DNA of 64,000 nt. Source: JBMDXB01 sp048594975. GTDB lineage: Bacteria; Acidobacteriota; Vicinamibacteria; Vicinamibacterales; 2-12-FULL-66-21. Made by a program: the position numbers and the translations under genes. Shown here piece by piece: positions 49,936 to 57,888 of the stretch (position 1 is the stretch's first letter; each line of letters starts with the position of its first letter). The stretch spans positions 1-64,000 of the forward strand of contig JBMDXQ010000027.1 in assembly GCA_048594975.1 (NCBI GenBank). Direction: 5' to 3'. The notes beneath the pieces were generated by a model. The model was not told where the DNA came from. It was given only the letters and a program-made list of their open reading frames with translations, and searched no databases.

Positions 49936-50868
49936 TCAGCGCAGCTTGCGAAAACCGGCAAAGAGCTCGAGAAAGTCGCGGCGGTACTCGTCGAAGAGGT
50001 TCGCGCCGGTCCAGCCCGCGAGCTGCACGGTTCCGGAACCGTCGCTGAACATCTGGTTGTAGAAGCAGAACGGGACGCCGCCGGCCGTGCCTTCCAGGCG
50101 CAGGACCAGCGCGCGCAGGCCGTTGACCGAGCGCCACGACGCGCTGACGATCTTCACGTCCGGCGTCGCGCTCTTGGCGTTGCTGAGCGCCACGTCGGGG
50201 AGATGGTCGGGATCGATCTCGAGGCGCTCGGCGATCACCTTGACATAGGCGTCCCCCGAGGCGTGCACCAGCTGCACGATGTTGGGCTCCTCGGCCGGCT
50301 GCGGCTTCCACCTGGCGGGATCGTAGGCGAGCTCGAACGCCCCGTGGACGAGCGACAGCGTGGCACCACGGCCCGCCGGCACGTCCTCGATCCGCTCCTC
50401 GGCCGGGCCGGGCGCACGGACCAGGTCGGCGGCGGCGTCGCCGGTGTTTGCCACCTCTTCGATCGCGGTGCGCAGCTGCTGCACCGTCAACCCCTTGAGC
50501 GCGATCTCGCTGAGCGACAGCAGGTCGCCGTCGCCGTCGATCGCCAGCTTCGCGAAATTCGCGGTGTAGCTGGCCTTCAGCAGGTCGCGGAGCTGCGCGG
50601 CCGAGAGCCGCGGCGCCCGCGCGACCACGGCGAAGACGACGACGAGATCGCGCTGGGCGTTGACGATGACGTCGATGGGGGTCGACGAGGAGCTGCGGAA
50701 CCTGACGACCCAGACCGCGTCCGAGGATTTCCGGTACGTGAGTCCCGTCTGCTCGAGAGCCTCGGCGACGGCCGCGACGCCGACCTCCTCTCCCCCCCTC
50801 ACGGTCTGGGCGGCGAGCGGAACGGCGCACAGGGCACCCACGCACGCCGCGACGGCAGCTCGTCTCAC
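49936..50868 (-). CDS. secreted protein with YbjN/CesT-like N-terminal domain
   Basis: The 310-residue protein has a signal peptide (RRAAVAACVGALCAVPLAAQ). Residues about 30-145 show the YbjN or chaperone-like alpha-beta pattern: VAEALEQTGLTYRKSSD, WVVRFRSSSSTPIDVIVN, RDLVVVFAVVARAPRLSAA, LRDLLKASYTANFAKLAI, DGDLLSLSEIALKGLTVQQL. Residues about 170-310 form a second domain of the PsbP/lipoprotein kind (FELAYDPARWKP, AYVKVIAERLEIDPD, DVKIVSASWRSVNGLRALV) ending in FDEYRRDFLELFAGFRKLR. The function is unknown. It is 70 bp upstream of the heptad-repeat gene on the same strand. Confidence 0.72.
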   Translation of the reverse strand: MRRAAVAACVGALCAVPLAAQTVRGGEEVGVAAVAEALEQTGLTYRKSSDAVWVVRFRSSSSTPIDVIVNAQRDLVVVFAVVARAPRLSAAQLRDLLKASYTANFAKLAIDGDGDLLSLSEIALKGLTVQQLRTAIEEVANTGDAAADLVRAPGPAEERIEDVPAGRGATLSLVHGAFELAYDPARWKPQPAEEPNIVQLVHASGDAYVKVIAERLEIDPDHLPDVALSNAKSATPDVKIVSASWRSVNGLRALVLRLEGTAGGVPFCFYNQMFSDGSGTVQLAGWTGANLFDEYRRDFLELFAGFRKLR

Positions 50869-51186
50869 GCACCCTCCCAGCGACGGGCCGCGCCACTATA
50901 CACCCGCGCGCCTCGCGGCGACCGCCGGACGGGTCCAGGTGCGTTGCGGGTTGAACAGGACTCGACCCGTCACGTTCCCACCGTCCAACTGCCAACTCCC
51001 TCAGGAGGACATTGGCCCGCGTAACGGCCTGTGGGAGTTGGCGATTGGGACTTCACGCCCGCCGTCAGCAGTCTGGCCCCACAGCGTCGGTCGAAGGGGC
51101 CGGCGACCGCGCGGGCGTGGCAACGAGCAGCCGCACCATCCACACGACGCGGGCCGCCCCGCCGGAAACCCGGCATGTGCGGCAAG
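50869..51186. other. 318-bp gap with a long inverted repeat
   Basis: No gene-like frame is seen. CCAACTGCCAACTCCC at 50985-51000 pairs with GGGAGTTGGCGATTGGG at 51033-51049 (12 or 13 of 16 bases), leaving a loop of about 32 bases. The AACTGCC/AGTTGG words resemble the other degenerate word arrays. It lies between the stop of one minus gene (51187) and the start of the next (50868). Confidence 0.45.
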
Positions 51187-51534
51187 TCACCCCCGCGCGC
51201 GGCTCCGCCCCGTGAGAGCCCACGTGGCGATCAGGGCTGTCGCGGCAGCGAGATAGTATTTGACGGCCAGGAGCACGATGTACACCAGCATGCGCCAGTC
51301 GCCGCCGCCAATGACGTAAGCCAGAGCAGCCCCCGATCCGACGGCGCCCGTCGGCACTCCGAGCGCCCACGCGGTGGGCGTGCGGAATGCCGTCGCGCTC
51401 AATAGGGCCGCCGCCGCCATCGTCACGAGCCCGGCGGCCCGTCGGTACTCGACGACGACTCCCAGCAGCCAGAACGGCGCTCCGCCAACGAGCACGCCCG
51501 CAGTGAAGCCGTAAATCCGCAGGATTGTCATCAC
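51187..51534 (-). CDS. small multi-pass membrane protein
   Basis: This 115-residue protein has four predicted helices: LRIYGFTAGVLVGGAPFWLL, AAGLVTMAAAALLSATAF, WALGVPTGAVGSGAALAYVI and MLVYIVLLAVKYYLAAATAL. The tail is basic (TGRSRARG). It is alone, divergent from the symporter operon whose first gene starts at 51674. The family is not recognised. Confidence 0.65.
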   Translation of the reverse strand: MMTILRIYGFTAGVLVGGAPFWLLGVVVEYRRAAGLVTMAAAALLSATAFRTPTAWALGVPTGAVGSGAALAYVIGGGDWRMLVYIVLLAVKYYLAAATALIATWALTGRSRARG

Positions 51535-51589
51535 GCTCCGGTGCGCAGTGTACCGTCACGGACGGGTCGCCGGCACGCTGCCGGAATGC

Positions 51590-51655
51590 CGCCGGTCCGC
51601 GGTCACTCGCGATCGTCCGATCACCCGATCGCCCGATTGCCCGATTCACCATCAC
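51590..51655. repeat. short-word array (CGATCGCCCGATT type)
   Basis: A run of CCGATCACCCGATCGCCCGA, TTGCCCGATT and GGTCCGCGGTCACTCGCGATC words just upstream of the symporter gene, ending about 15 bases before the ATG. It takes up the divergent promoter space with 51187-51534, so the symporter promoter must overlap the array. Confidence 0.5.
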
Positions 51656-51673
51656 AGCTATACTTCCCCCCAC

Positions 51674-53440
51674 ATGTCCCTCACCACGCTGGACTGGGCG
51701 ATCGTCCTCGCCTCAATCGTTCTCTCCTTCATCCCCGCCGTCCTCCTCGCCCGCCGCGCCGGCAAGAGCACAACGGAGTTCTTCACCTCCGGGCGCGCCG
51801 CGCCGTGGTGGCTGGTCGGCGTGTCGATGGTGGCGACGACCTTCAGCACCGATACGCCAAACCTGGTGACGAACCTGGTGCGCGAGAGCGGCGTAGCGGC
51901 GAACTGGGCGTGGTGGGCGTTCCTGCTGACCGGGATGCTGACCGTTTTCTTCTATGCGCGGCTGTGGCGGCGCTCGCACGTGCTCACCGACCTCGAGTTC
52001 TACGAGATCCGCTATTCGGGACGTCCGGCCACGCTCGTCCGCGGGTTCCGCGCCGTGTACCTCGGCTTGTTCTTCAACTGCGTGATCATGGCGACGGTCA
52101 ACCTCGCCGCGGTGAAAATCGCCAACGTGCTGCTCGGCTGGCCGATGGGGCGTACGCTGATCGTCTGCTCGATCCTCAACATCTTCTTCGCCGCGACTTC
52201 CGGCCTCTGGGGCGTGCTCGTCACCGACTTCATCCAGTTCGGCATCGCGATGACCGGGTCGTTCGCAACGGCGTACTTCGCGCTGCAGCGGCCCGAGGTG
52301 GGCGGCCTCGCGGGCCTCGTCGACCGCATTCCGGCGCACACGCTGGCCATGGTGCCCGATTTCGGCAACTGGGGGCTGACGCTGACGATCCTCGTCATCC
52401 CGCTCACCATCCAGTGGTGGTCGGTGTGGTATCCGGGCGCGGAGCCCGGCGGCGGCAGCTACATCGCTCAGCGGATGCTCGCCTCGAAGAGCGAGAAGGA
52501 CGCGCTGGTCGGCACCTTCTTCTTCAACGTGATGCACTACGCGCTCCGCCCGTGGCCGTGGGTGCTCGTGGCGCTGAGCTCGATGCTCGTGTTCCCGACT
52601 CTCGCCGACATCCAGCGCACGTTCCCCTGGGTGGATCCGGCGCTCATCGGCCACGACATGGCCTACCCCGCGATGGTGACGTTCCTGCCGGCCGGGTTCC
52701 TGGGCCTGATGGTCGCTGGACTGCTTTCCGCGTACATCTCGACGTTGATCACTCACCTCAACTGGGGCACGTCGTACCTCGTGCACGACTTCTACCGCCG
52801 CTTCGTCCGCCCGAACGCGTCCGAGAAGCACTACGTGGCAACCGGCCGTCTCGTGACCGCCGCGCTGATGCTCGCGGCCCTTGCGTTCACCTACGTGCTG
52901 GAGACGGCGCGGCAGTCCTTCGAGCTGCTCATGTCCATCGGCGCGGGGACGGGTCTCCTCTACTTGCTGCGCTGGTTCTGGTGGCGCGTCAACGCGTGGA
53001 GCGAGATTGCCGCGATGACCTCGTCGTTCGCGGTCGCCGTTGGCTTCGCGGTCGCGGCGCGGCGCGGCGCGGCGATTCCCGCGCACGTCGGGCTGCTCGT
53101 CACGGTGGCGACGACGACCGTCGTGTGGATCGCGGTCACCTATCTCGCCCCGCCGACCGACCGCGCGACGCTCGTCGAGTTCTACCGGCTCGTGCGCCCG
53201 GCGGGGCCGGGCTGGTCGTCCATCCGAGCCGAGGCAGGCGTGGGACCCTCGCCCGACAGCCTGTCGCGGGCGCTGGTCTCGTGGGTCGCCGGGTGCGCCC
53301 TGGTCTACTCCGCCCTGTTCGGAACGGGGAGCGCGCTGTACGGGCACGCCCCGCAGGCGCTGGTCTGGCTGGTGGTGTTCGTCGCAAGCAGCGCAGCGCT
53401 CGCGCGCACGCTGCGGCGCGACGTGGCGCTCGAGTCGTGA
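51674..53440 (+). CDS. sodium:solute symporter (SSS family)
   Basis: This 588-residue inner-membrane transporter has about 14 helices: TLDWAIVLASIVLSFIPAVL, RAAPWWLVGVSMVATTFSTD, the MVATTFSTDTPNLVTNLVRE sodium/substrate region, SSMLVFPTLADIQ, AGFLGLMVAGLLSAYISTLI and LITHLNWGTSYLVHDFY. The family couples uptake of sugars, amino acids, vitamins or anions to Na+. Its GTGA overlap with a nucleotidyltransferase gene and next a sugar kinase gene makes a sugar or amino sugar the best guess. The start is the ATG in CACATGTCCCTC. It is the first gene of a three-gene coupled operon. Confidence 0.92.
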   Translation: MSLTTLDWAIVLASIVLSFIPAVLLARRAGKSTTEFFTSGRAAPWWLVGVSMVATTFSTDTPNLVTNLVRESGVAANWAWWAFLLTGMLTVFFYARLWRRSHVLTDLEFYEIRYSGRPATLVRGFRAVYLGLFFNCVIMATVNLAAVKIANVLLGWPMGRTLIVCSILNIFFAATSGLWGVLVTDFIQFGIAMTGSFATAYFALQRPEVGGLAGLVDRIPAHTLAMVPDFGNWGLTLTILVIPLTIQWWSVWYPGAEPGGGSYIAQRMLASKSEKDALVGTFFFNVMHYALRPWPWVLVALSSMLVFPTLADIQRTFPWVDPALIGHDMAYPAMVTFLPAGFLGLMVAGLLSAYISTLITHLNWGTSYLVHDFYRRFVRPNASEKHYVATGRLVTAALMLAALAFTYVLETARQSFELLMSIGAGTGLLYLLRWFWWRVNAWSEIAAMTSSFAVAVGFAVAARRGAAIPAHVGLLVTVATTTVVWIAVTYLAPPTDRATLVEFYRLVRPAGPGWSSIRAEAGVGPSPDSLSRALVSWVAGCALVYSALFGTGSALYGHAPQALVWLVVFVASSAALARTLRRDVALES

Positions 53441-54246
53441 AGGCGGTCGTGCTCGCGGCCGGCCGGGGCACGCGGATGCGCCACACGGCGCCGGGGGACG
53501 GCCTGACGCCGCAACAGGCGACGATGGCGGACGCCGGCCTGAAGGCGATGATGCCGTTCGGCGGCCGCCCCTTCCTCGACTACGTGCTCCGGGCGATCGC
53601 CGACGCCGGCGGCGACGAGGTGTGCCTGGTCGTCGCCCCCGGGCACGCGATCATCCGCGACTACTACACGCGCGCGCGGCCGCCGCGGCGCGTCCGCGTG
53701 AGCTTCGCCGTACAGCAGGAGGCGCGCGGGACCGCCGACGCCGTGCTCGCCGCCCGGGCGTTCGCCGGCCACGACCCGTTCCTGGTGATGAACTCGGACA
53801 ACTACTACCCGGCCGCCGTCCTGCACGGCCTCGCGACCCTCGAGTGCCAGGGCCTCGCCGCGTTCTCGCGGCAGGGGCTGCTGCGCAACGCGCAGATCGA
53901 GGCGTCGCGGGTGCGCGACTACGCGCTCCTCCGCATCGCGGCCGACGGCACGCTCGAGGACATCGTCGAGAAGCCCGACGACTCGGCAGCGGCCGCGCTG
54001 GGGAACGAGGCGTTCGTGAGCATGAACTGCTGGCGCTTCGACGGGCGCATCTTCGAAGCCTGCCGCCGGGCCCGGCCGTCGGCACGGGGTGAGCTGGAGC
54101 TGCCCGCTGCGGTGCGGCTGGCGATCCACGAGCTGAAGCAGCGGTTCGGGACCGTCCGCGCGGATGCCGCCGTGCTGGACCTGTCGCACCGGTCTGACGT
54201 GCCCGCCGTCGCGCAGCAGCTGGCTGCGCTCGAGGCGGAGCCATGA
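53437..54246 (+). CDS. NTP-transferase (sugar-1-phosphate nucleotidylyltransferase type)
   Basis: A GTG start at 53437, overlapping the symporter stop (GTGA), gives 269 residues. The fold signature is VVLAAGRGTRMRHT with the insertion DGLTPQQATMADAGLKAMMP, then PFGGRPFLDYVLRAI, FAVQQEARGTADAVLAARAF, metal-binding FLVMNSDNYYP (D), and ALGNEAFVSMNCWRFDGRIF. These match glucose-1-phosphate uridylyl/thymidylyl-type transferases. Activating a sugar-1-phosphate made by the kinase encoded next (ATGA overlap) is the natural reading. The nucleotide and sugar are unknown. A start at a later ATG would lose motif I, so GTG is right. Confidence 0.9.
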   Translation: MKAVVLAAGRGTRMRHTAPGDGLTPQQATMADAGLKAMMPFGGRPFLDYVLRAIADAGGDEVCLVVAPGHAIIRDYYTRARPPRRVRVSFAVQQEARGTADAVLAARAFAGHDPFLVMNSDNYYPAAVLHGLATLECQGLAAFSRQGLLRNAQIEASRVRDYALLRIAADGTLEDIVEKPDDSAAAALGNEAFVSMNCWRFDGRIFEACRRARPSARGELELPAAVRLAIHELKQRFGTVRADAAVLDLSHRSDVPAVAQQLAALEAEP

Positions 54247-55511
54247 CCCTGCTCGGCACGCTGCGCGCCATCGTCGCCGCCCGCAACCGCGCGCCGAGCC
54301 GCGCCTGGTTCGTCCCCGGACGGATCGAGGTGCTCGGCAAGCATACCGACTACGCGGGCGGCCGCAGCCTGCTCTGCGCGATCGACCGCGGCTTCCGCAT
54401 CGTCGCTGCGCCGCGCGAGGACCGCACGATCGTCATGGAGGACCCGGAGCAGGGCCTGGAAGAGACGATCGCGCTCAACCCGGCAGTCCCGCCGGCGCCC
54501 GGCCACTGGAGCGACTACCCGCGGGTCGTGGCACGGCGCCTCGCCCGCCACTTTCCGGCGGCGCAGCGCGGCGCCGACGTCGCGTTCAGCAGCGACCTGC
54601 CGGTCGCCGCCGGGATCAGCAGCTCGAGCGCCTTCGTGGTGGCGACCTACCTCGCGCTCGCCGCCGTGAACGACATCGAGGCGGACGAGCGGTTCCGGGA
54701 GCACGTCCGCACGAAGGAGGATCTCGCCGGGTTCCTCGCAGCGGTCGAGAGCGGCTACACCTTCGGCCCGTTCGACGGTGACACCGGCGTCGGCATTCTC
54801 GGCGGCAGCGAGGACCATACCGCGATCCTGTGCTGCGAGGCGCGCCGCCTCGCGGTCTACTCGTTCGACCCGGTGCGGCACGAGCGCACCATCGATCTCG
54901 ATCCGGCGCTGCGCTTCGTCATCGGTGCGTGCGGCATCGTCGCGCCCAAGGCGGGCTCGGCGCGCGAGGGTTATAACCGGGCTTCGGTGGCGACGCGGCG
55001 GATCCTGGAGCTGTGGAACGCGGAGACCGGCCGCGCCGACCGGTCGCTCGCCGCCGCCGCTACGAGCGGAGAGGACGCACCCGACCGCATCCGCACCGTC
55101 ATCCGCGAGCTCGGCGGGAAGATGCGCGAGTACCTGCTCGGGCGGTTCAACCAGTTCTTCGCCGAAAGCGAGGACATCGTGCCGGCCGCGGCCGCGCGGC
55201 TGGCGGCCGGCGATTACGCGGGCTTCGGCGCGCTCGTCGACCGATCCCAGTCACTGGCCGAGCAGCTGCTGGGAAACCAGGTGCCCGAGACGATCCACCT
55301 GGCGAGCAGCGCGCGGCAGCTTGGCGCGCTCGCGGCCTCGGCCTTCGGCGGCGGGTTCGGCGGCAGCGTCTGGGCGCTCGTTCGGGAGAACGACGTGCAC
55401 CGCTTCACCGACCGGTGGGCGTCGGCCTACCGGCAGGCCTACCCGGAGCCGGCGACGCGCGCGCGCTTCTTCGCCACGGAGCCGGGTTCGGCAGCGAGGG
55501 AAATCCGCTGA
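54243..55511 (+). CDS. GHMP-family sugar-1-kinase, galactokinase-like
   Basis: The 422-residue cytosolic kinase shows galactokinase hallmarks. The N-terminal signature is FVPGRIEVLGKHTDYAGGRS, where GKHTDY replaces the usual GEHTDY. The ATP phosphate loop is PVAAGISSSSAFVVATYLAL and the C-terminal motif is ASAFGGGFGGSVWALV. AAVESGYTFGPFDGDTGVGI carries the region before GGSEDHTAIL, with a catalytic-type aspartate. The galactose-specific sites are not all recognisable, so galactose, GalNAc, galacturonate or fucose are possible. Direct coupling to the symporter and nucleotidyltransferase suggests salvage of a free sugar to an NDP-sugar. Confidence 0.88.
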   Translation: MTLLGTLRAIVAARNRAPSRAWFVPGRIEVLGKHTDYAGGRSLLCAIDRGFRIVAAPREDRTIVMEDPEQGLEETIALNPAVPPAPGHWSDYPRVVARRLARHFPAAQRGADVAFSSDLPVAAGISSSSAFVVATYLALAAVNDIEADERFREHVRTKEDLAGFLAAVESGYTFGPFDGDTGVGILGGSEDHTAILCCEARRLAVYSFDPVRHERTIDLDPALRFVIGACGIVAPKAGSAREGYNRASVATRRILELWNAETGRADRSLAAAATSGEDAPDRIRTVIRELGGKMREYLLGRFNQFFAESEDIVPAAAARLAAGDYAGFGALVDRSQSLAEQLLGNQVPETIHLASSARQLGALAASAFGGGFGGSVWALVRENDVHRFTDRWASAYRQAYPEPATRARFFATEPGSAAREIR

Positions 55512-55514
55512 GTC

Positions 55515-55585
55515 GAGAAGGAGTAAGGAGTAAGGGGTAAGGAAGACGACAAGTGGTAAGTGGGAAATGGTAAGTGGTAACTGTA
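55515..55585. repeat. short-word array (AGTAAGG / TGGTAAGT type)
   Basis: The 90-bp space between the kinase and the GH109-like gene holds AAGGAGTAAGGAGTAAGGGG, then AAGTGGTAAGTGGGAAATGG and TAAGTGGTAACTG. It is purine-rich and unlike its neighbours. Some AAGGAG words could act as ribosome sites, but the nearest is over 70 bases before the next ATG. Confidence 0.55.
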
Positions 55586-55602
55586 CGCCAAAGGACCAGG
55601 TC

Positions 55603-56958
55603 ATGAAATCGACGCGACGGACGTTCATACAAACGGCGGGCGCGGTGGTCGGGGCGGCCATCGCGGGCAGTGACATCACGAGCGGGGCGCCGGGCGGCGA
55701 TCGCCAGGTGCCGGCGCCGCAGGGCGAACGGCCGTTCGCGGCGCCGCCGATTCCCGAAGTGCGGATCGGCTACGTCGGCATCGGCGGGATGGGATCGAAT
55801 CATGTGCGTAACCTCCTGAGGATCCCCGGTGCGCGGATCGCGGCGGTCTGCGACATCGTCGAGGAGCGGACGAAGGCGGCGCAGGAGTGGACGGTCAAGG
55901 CGGGACAGCCGAAGCCGGCCGCCTACACGCGCGGGCCGCGCGACTTCGAGCGCATGTGCGAGACCGAGGATCTCGACCTCGTCTACAACGCGACGCCGTG
56001 GGAATGGCACGTGCCGATCTGCCTCGCGGCGATGAAGTACGGCAAGCACGCGGCGACCGAGGTGCCGGCGGCGATGACGCTCGAAGACTGCTGGGCGCTC
56101 GTCGAGCACGCCGAGAAGTACAAGAAGCACTGCGTGATGATGGAGAACTGCAACTACGACCGCATGGAGATGATGGTCTACCACATGGTCCGCAAGGGCG
56201 TCTTCGGCGAGATCCTGCACGGTGAAGGCGGCTACCTGCACGACCTGCGGTCGATCAAGTTCAGCAGCCGCGGCGAGGGCCTCTGGCGACGGGCGTGGGC
56301 GATGAAACACGACGCCAACCTCTACCCGACGCACGGCCTCGGCCCGGTGGCCAACTGCATGGACATCAATCGCGGCGACCGCTTCGAGTACCTCGTGTCG
56401 ATGAGCAGCCCCTCGCGCGGTCTGCAGATGTACGCGCAGGAGCACTTCCCCGAAGGCTCACCGCAGCGCACCGAGAAGTTCGTCCTCGGCGACGTCAACG
56501 TCAGCCTGATCAAGACCGCGAGAGGCCGGACGATCTACGTCAGCCACGACACCAACCTGCCCCGTCCCTACAGCAGGATCCACCTGGTGCAGGGCACGCG
56601 CGGGCTTTTCCAGGGGTATCCGGACCGGGTCTACGTCGAAGGGCGCGGCAAGGAACACGAGTGGGACGTCGCAAAGTCGTACCTCGAGGAGTTCGAGCAC
56701 CCGCTGTGGAAGGATCTGACCGAAAAGGCGGAGGGCGCCGGACACGGGGGCATGGACTTCATCGAGGATTACCGGCTGATCAAGTGCCTGCGTGAGGGTA
56801 CACCGACCGACATGACGGTCTACGACGCGGCGGCGCTGAGCGCGGTCGTCCAGCTCACGGAGCGGTCGAACGCGAAGCGCAGCGCGCCGGTCGACTTCCC
56901 GGACTTCACGCGCGGAAAGTGGAAGACGGCCCCGGCGTGGGAGCTGGTCAGGGCCTAG
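55603..56958 (+). CDS. GH109-like Gfo/Idh/MocA-fold protein, Tat-exported
   Basis: The 451-residue protein has a twin-arginine leader (STRRTFIQTAGAVVGAAIAG). A Rossmann domain follows with IGYVGIGGMGSNHVRNLLRI. The family body closely follows GH109: MMENCNYDRMEMMVYHMVRK, GVFGEILHGEGGYLHDLR, LYPTHGLGPVANCMDINRGD, VSHDTNLPRPYSR and LVQGTRGLFQGYP. GH109 enzymes use bound NAD+ to split alpha-N-acetylgalactosaminides by an oxidation-elimination route; others in the fold oxidise sugars at C3. Export and its place after a symporter-kinase-nucleotidyltransferase operon fit release of GalNAc or a similar sugar outside. The substrate is inference. Confidence 0.88.
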   Translation: MKSTRRTFIQTAGAVVGAAIAGSDITSGAPGGDRQVPAPQGERPFAAPPIPEVRIGYVGIGGMGSNHVRNLLRIPGARIAAVCDIVEERTKAAQEWTVKAGQPKPAAYTRGPRDFERMCETEDLDLVYNATPWEWHVPICLAAMKYGKHAATEVPAAMTLEDCWALVEHAEKYKKHCVMMENCNYDRMEMMVYHMVRKGVFGEILHGEGGYLHDLRSIKFSSRGEGLWRRAWAMKHDANLYPTHGLGPVANCMDINRGDRFEYLVSMSSPSRGLQMYAQEHFPEGSPQRTEKFVLGDVNVSLIKTARGRTIYVSHDTNLPRPYSRIHLVQGTRGLFQGYPDRVYVEGRGKEHEWDVAKSYLEEFEHPLWKDLTEKAEGAGHGGMDFIEDYRLIKCLREGTPTDMTVYDAAALSAVVQLTERSNAKRSAPVDFPDFTRGKWKTAPAWELVRA

Positions 56959-57014
56959 GGTTCCGCGGTTCCGGGTCCCGGGTGCCCCGGTTCAGGGGTT
57001 CCCCGGTTCCCAGG
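56959..57014. repeat. GGTTCC word array at convergent gene ends
   Basis: GGTTCCGCGGTTCCGGGTCC, CGGGTGCCCCGGTTCAGGGG and TTCCCCGGTTCCCAGG fill the space between the converging GH109-like and RodZ-like genes. They also run into the last codons of the latter (WEPGNP is encoded by the array). It may end transcription from both sides, but no U-tract is evident. Confidence 0.6.
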
Positions 57015-57816
57015 TGCCTGAGCTCTTTGGCGGCTGCGGCGACGCGGGACGCACCACCTTGACACTCCGGAAGCTGCCGGGCGTCATCAGGATGTCGCGG
57101 ACCTCGCCGGCCGCACCGAGCGGCTGACCGGTGACACCGTTGACGGCGTAATCGAACGCCTGGGCGTCGCCGACGCGCGCGTTGATCTCCTGGCGAGCCG
57201 TCACCGTCGTCTGCTCGCCCGCTTTCAGGATCCGGTAGACGACCCGCTCGCCATCGGCGGTGGCGGCCACCCAGACGTCGCGCTTCGCGCGCATGTCCAG
57301 CGTGAGCGACTCCACCGGGGCGGGCCGCGCCGGGGCCGGCACCGGCTCGGGCATCGCCGGCCGCGGCTCGACAGTACCACCGGTACCCACCACGCCCGCC
57401 TCGATGAACGTCGTGCGCGGCACCGAACCCGCGGTGATGAAGATCCCGAGCACGACCGCCGCTACCGCGGCTGCCGGCCAGACCTTGTGCCAGGAAAACC
57501 CCTGCAGGTCGGGATGTGCAAGGATTACATCCGTCCTCGCGCCATCGTCCCGATCCGCTGGCTCTTCAGCACCGACCGGTTCGGGCTCGAACCAGTCGAG
57601 GTAGTCGGCGACGATCGCCTCCGGCTCCAAGCCCACCTCCCGGGCATAAGCGCGGAGGAAACCCCGAACGAACAACCCGCCCGGAACACGTTCAAACGAG
57701 TCACGTTCCATGGCTTCGAGGATCGGTATCTGGATCTTGGTGCGGGCCGACAAGTCGTCAAGCGACAACCCCGCGCCTTCGCGTGCCAGCCTCAGCCGTT
57801 CACCCAGTGACGCCAT
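56992..57816 (-). CDS. RodZ-like helix-turn-helix membrane protein
   Basis: This is a 274-residue RodZ-type protein. The N-terminal HTH_25 domain (ASLGERLRLAREGAGLSLDD, LSARTKIQIPILEAMERDSF) is followed by GLFVRGFLRAYAREVGLEPE, an acidic linker, one transmembrane helix (VWPAAAVAAVVLGIFITAG), a Pro/Ala-rich stretch, and a C-terminal DUF4115 beta domain (LTLDMRAKRDVWVAATADGE, then GQPLGAAGEVRDILMTPGSF). RodZ links MreB to the cell-wall machinery, but many Acidobacteria carry RodZ-like proteins of unproven role. It diverges from the gene at 57889 across 72 bp. The last residues come from a GGTTCC repeat array. Confidence 0.88.
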   Translation of the reverse strand: MASLGERLRLAREGAGLSLDDLSARTKIQIPILEAMERDSFERVPGGLFVRGFLRAYAREVGLEPEAIVADYLDWFEPEPVGAEEPADRDDGARTDVILAHPDLQGFSWHKVWPAAAVAAVVLGIFITAGSVPRTTFIEAGVVGTGGTVEPRPAMPEPVPAPARPAPVESLTLDMRAKRDVWVAATADGERVVYRILKAGEQTTVTARQEINARVGDAQAFDYAVNGVTGQPLGAAGEVRDILMTPGSFRSVKVVRPASPQPPKSSGTWEPGNP

Positions 57817-57888
57817 GGCAGGTCCCCAAGGAAGATCCGTGCCGGCCGGCGGCGCCGGCGCGCATACAATCCGCGCGGAGGTCTCCCG

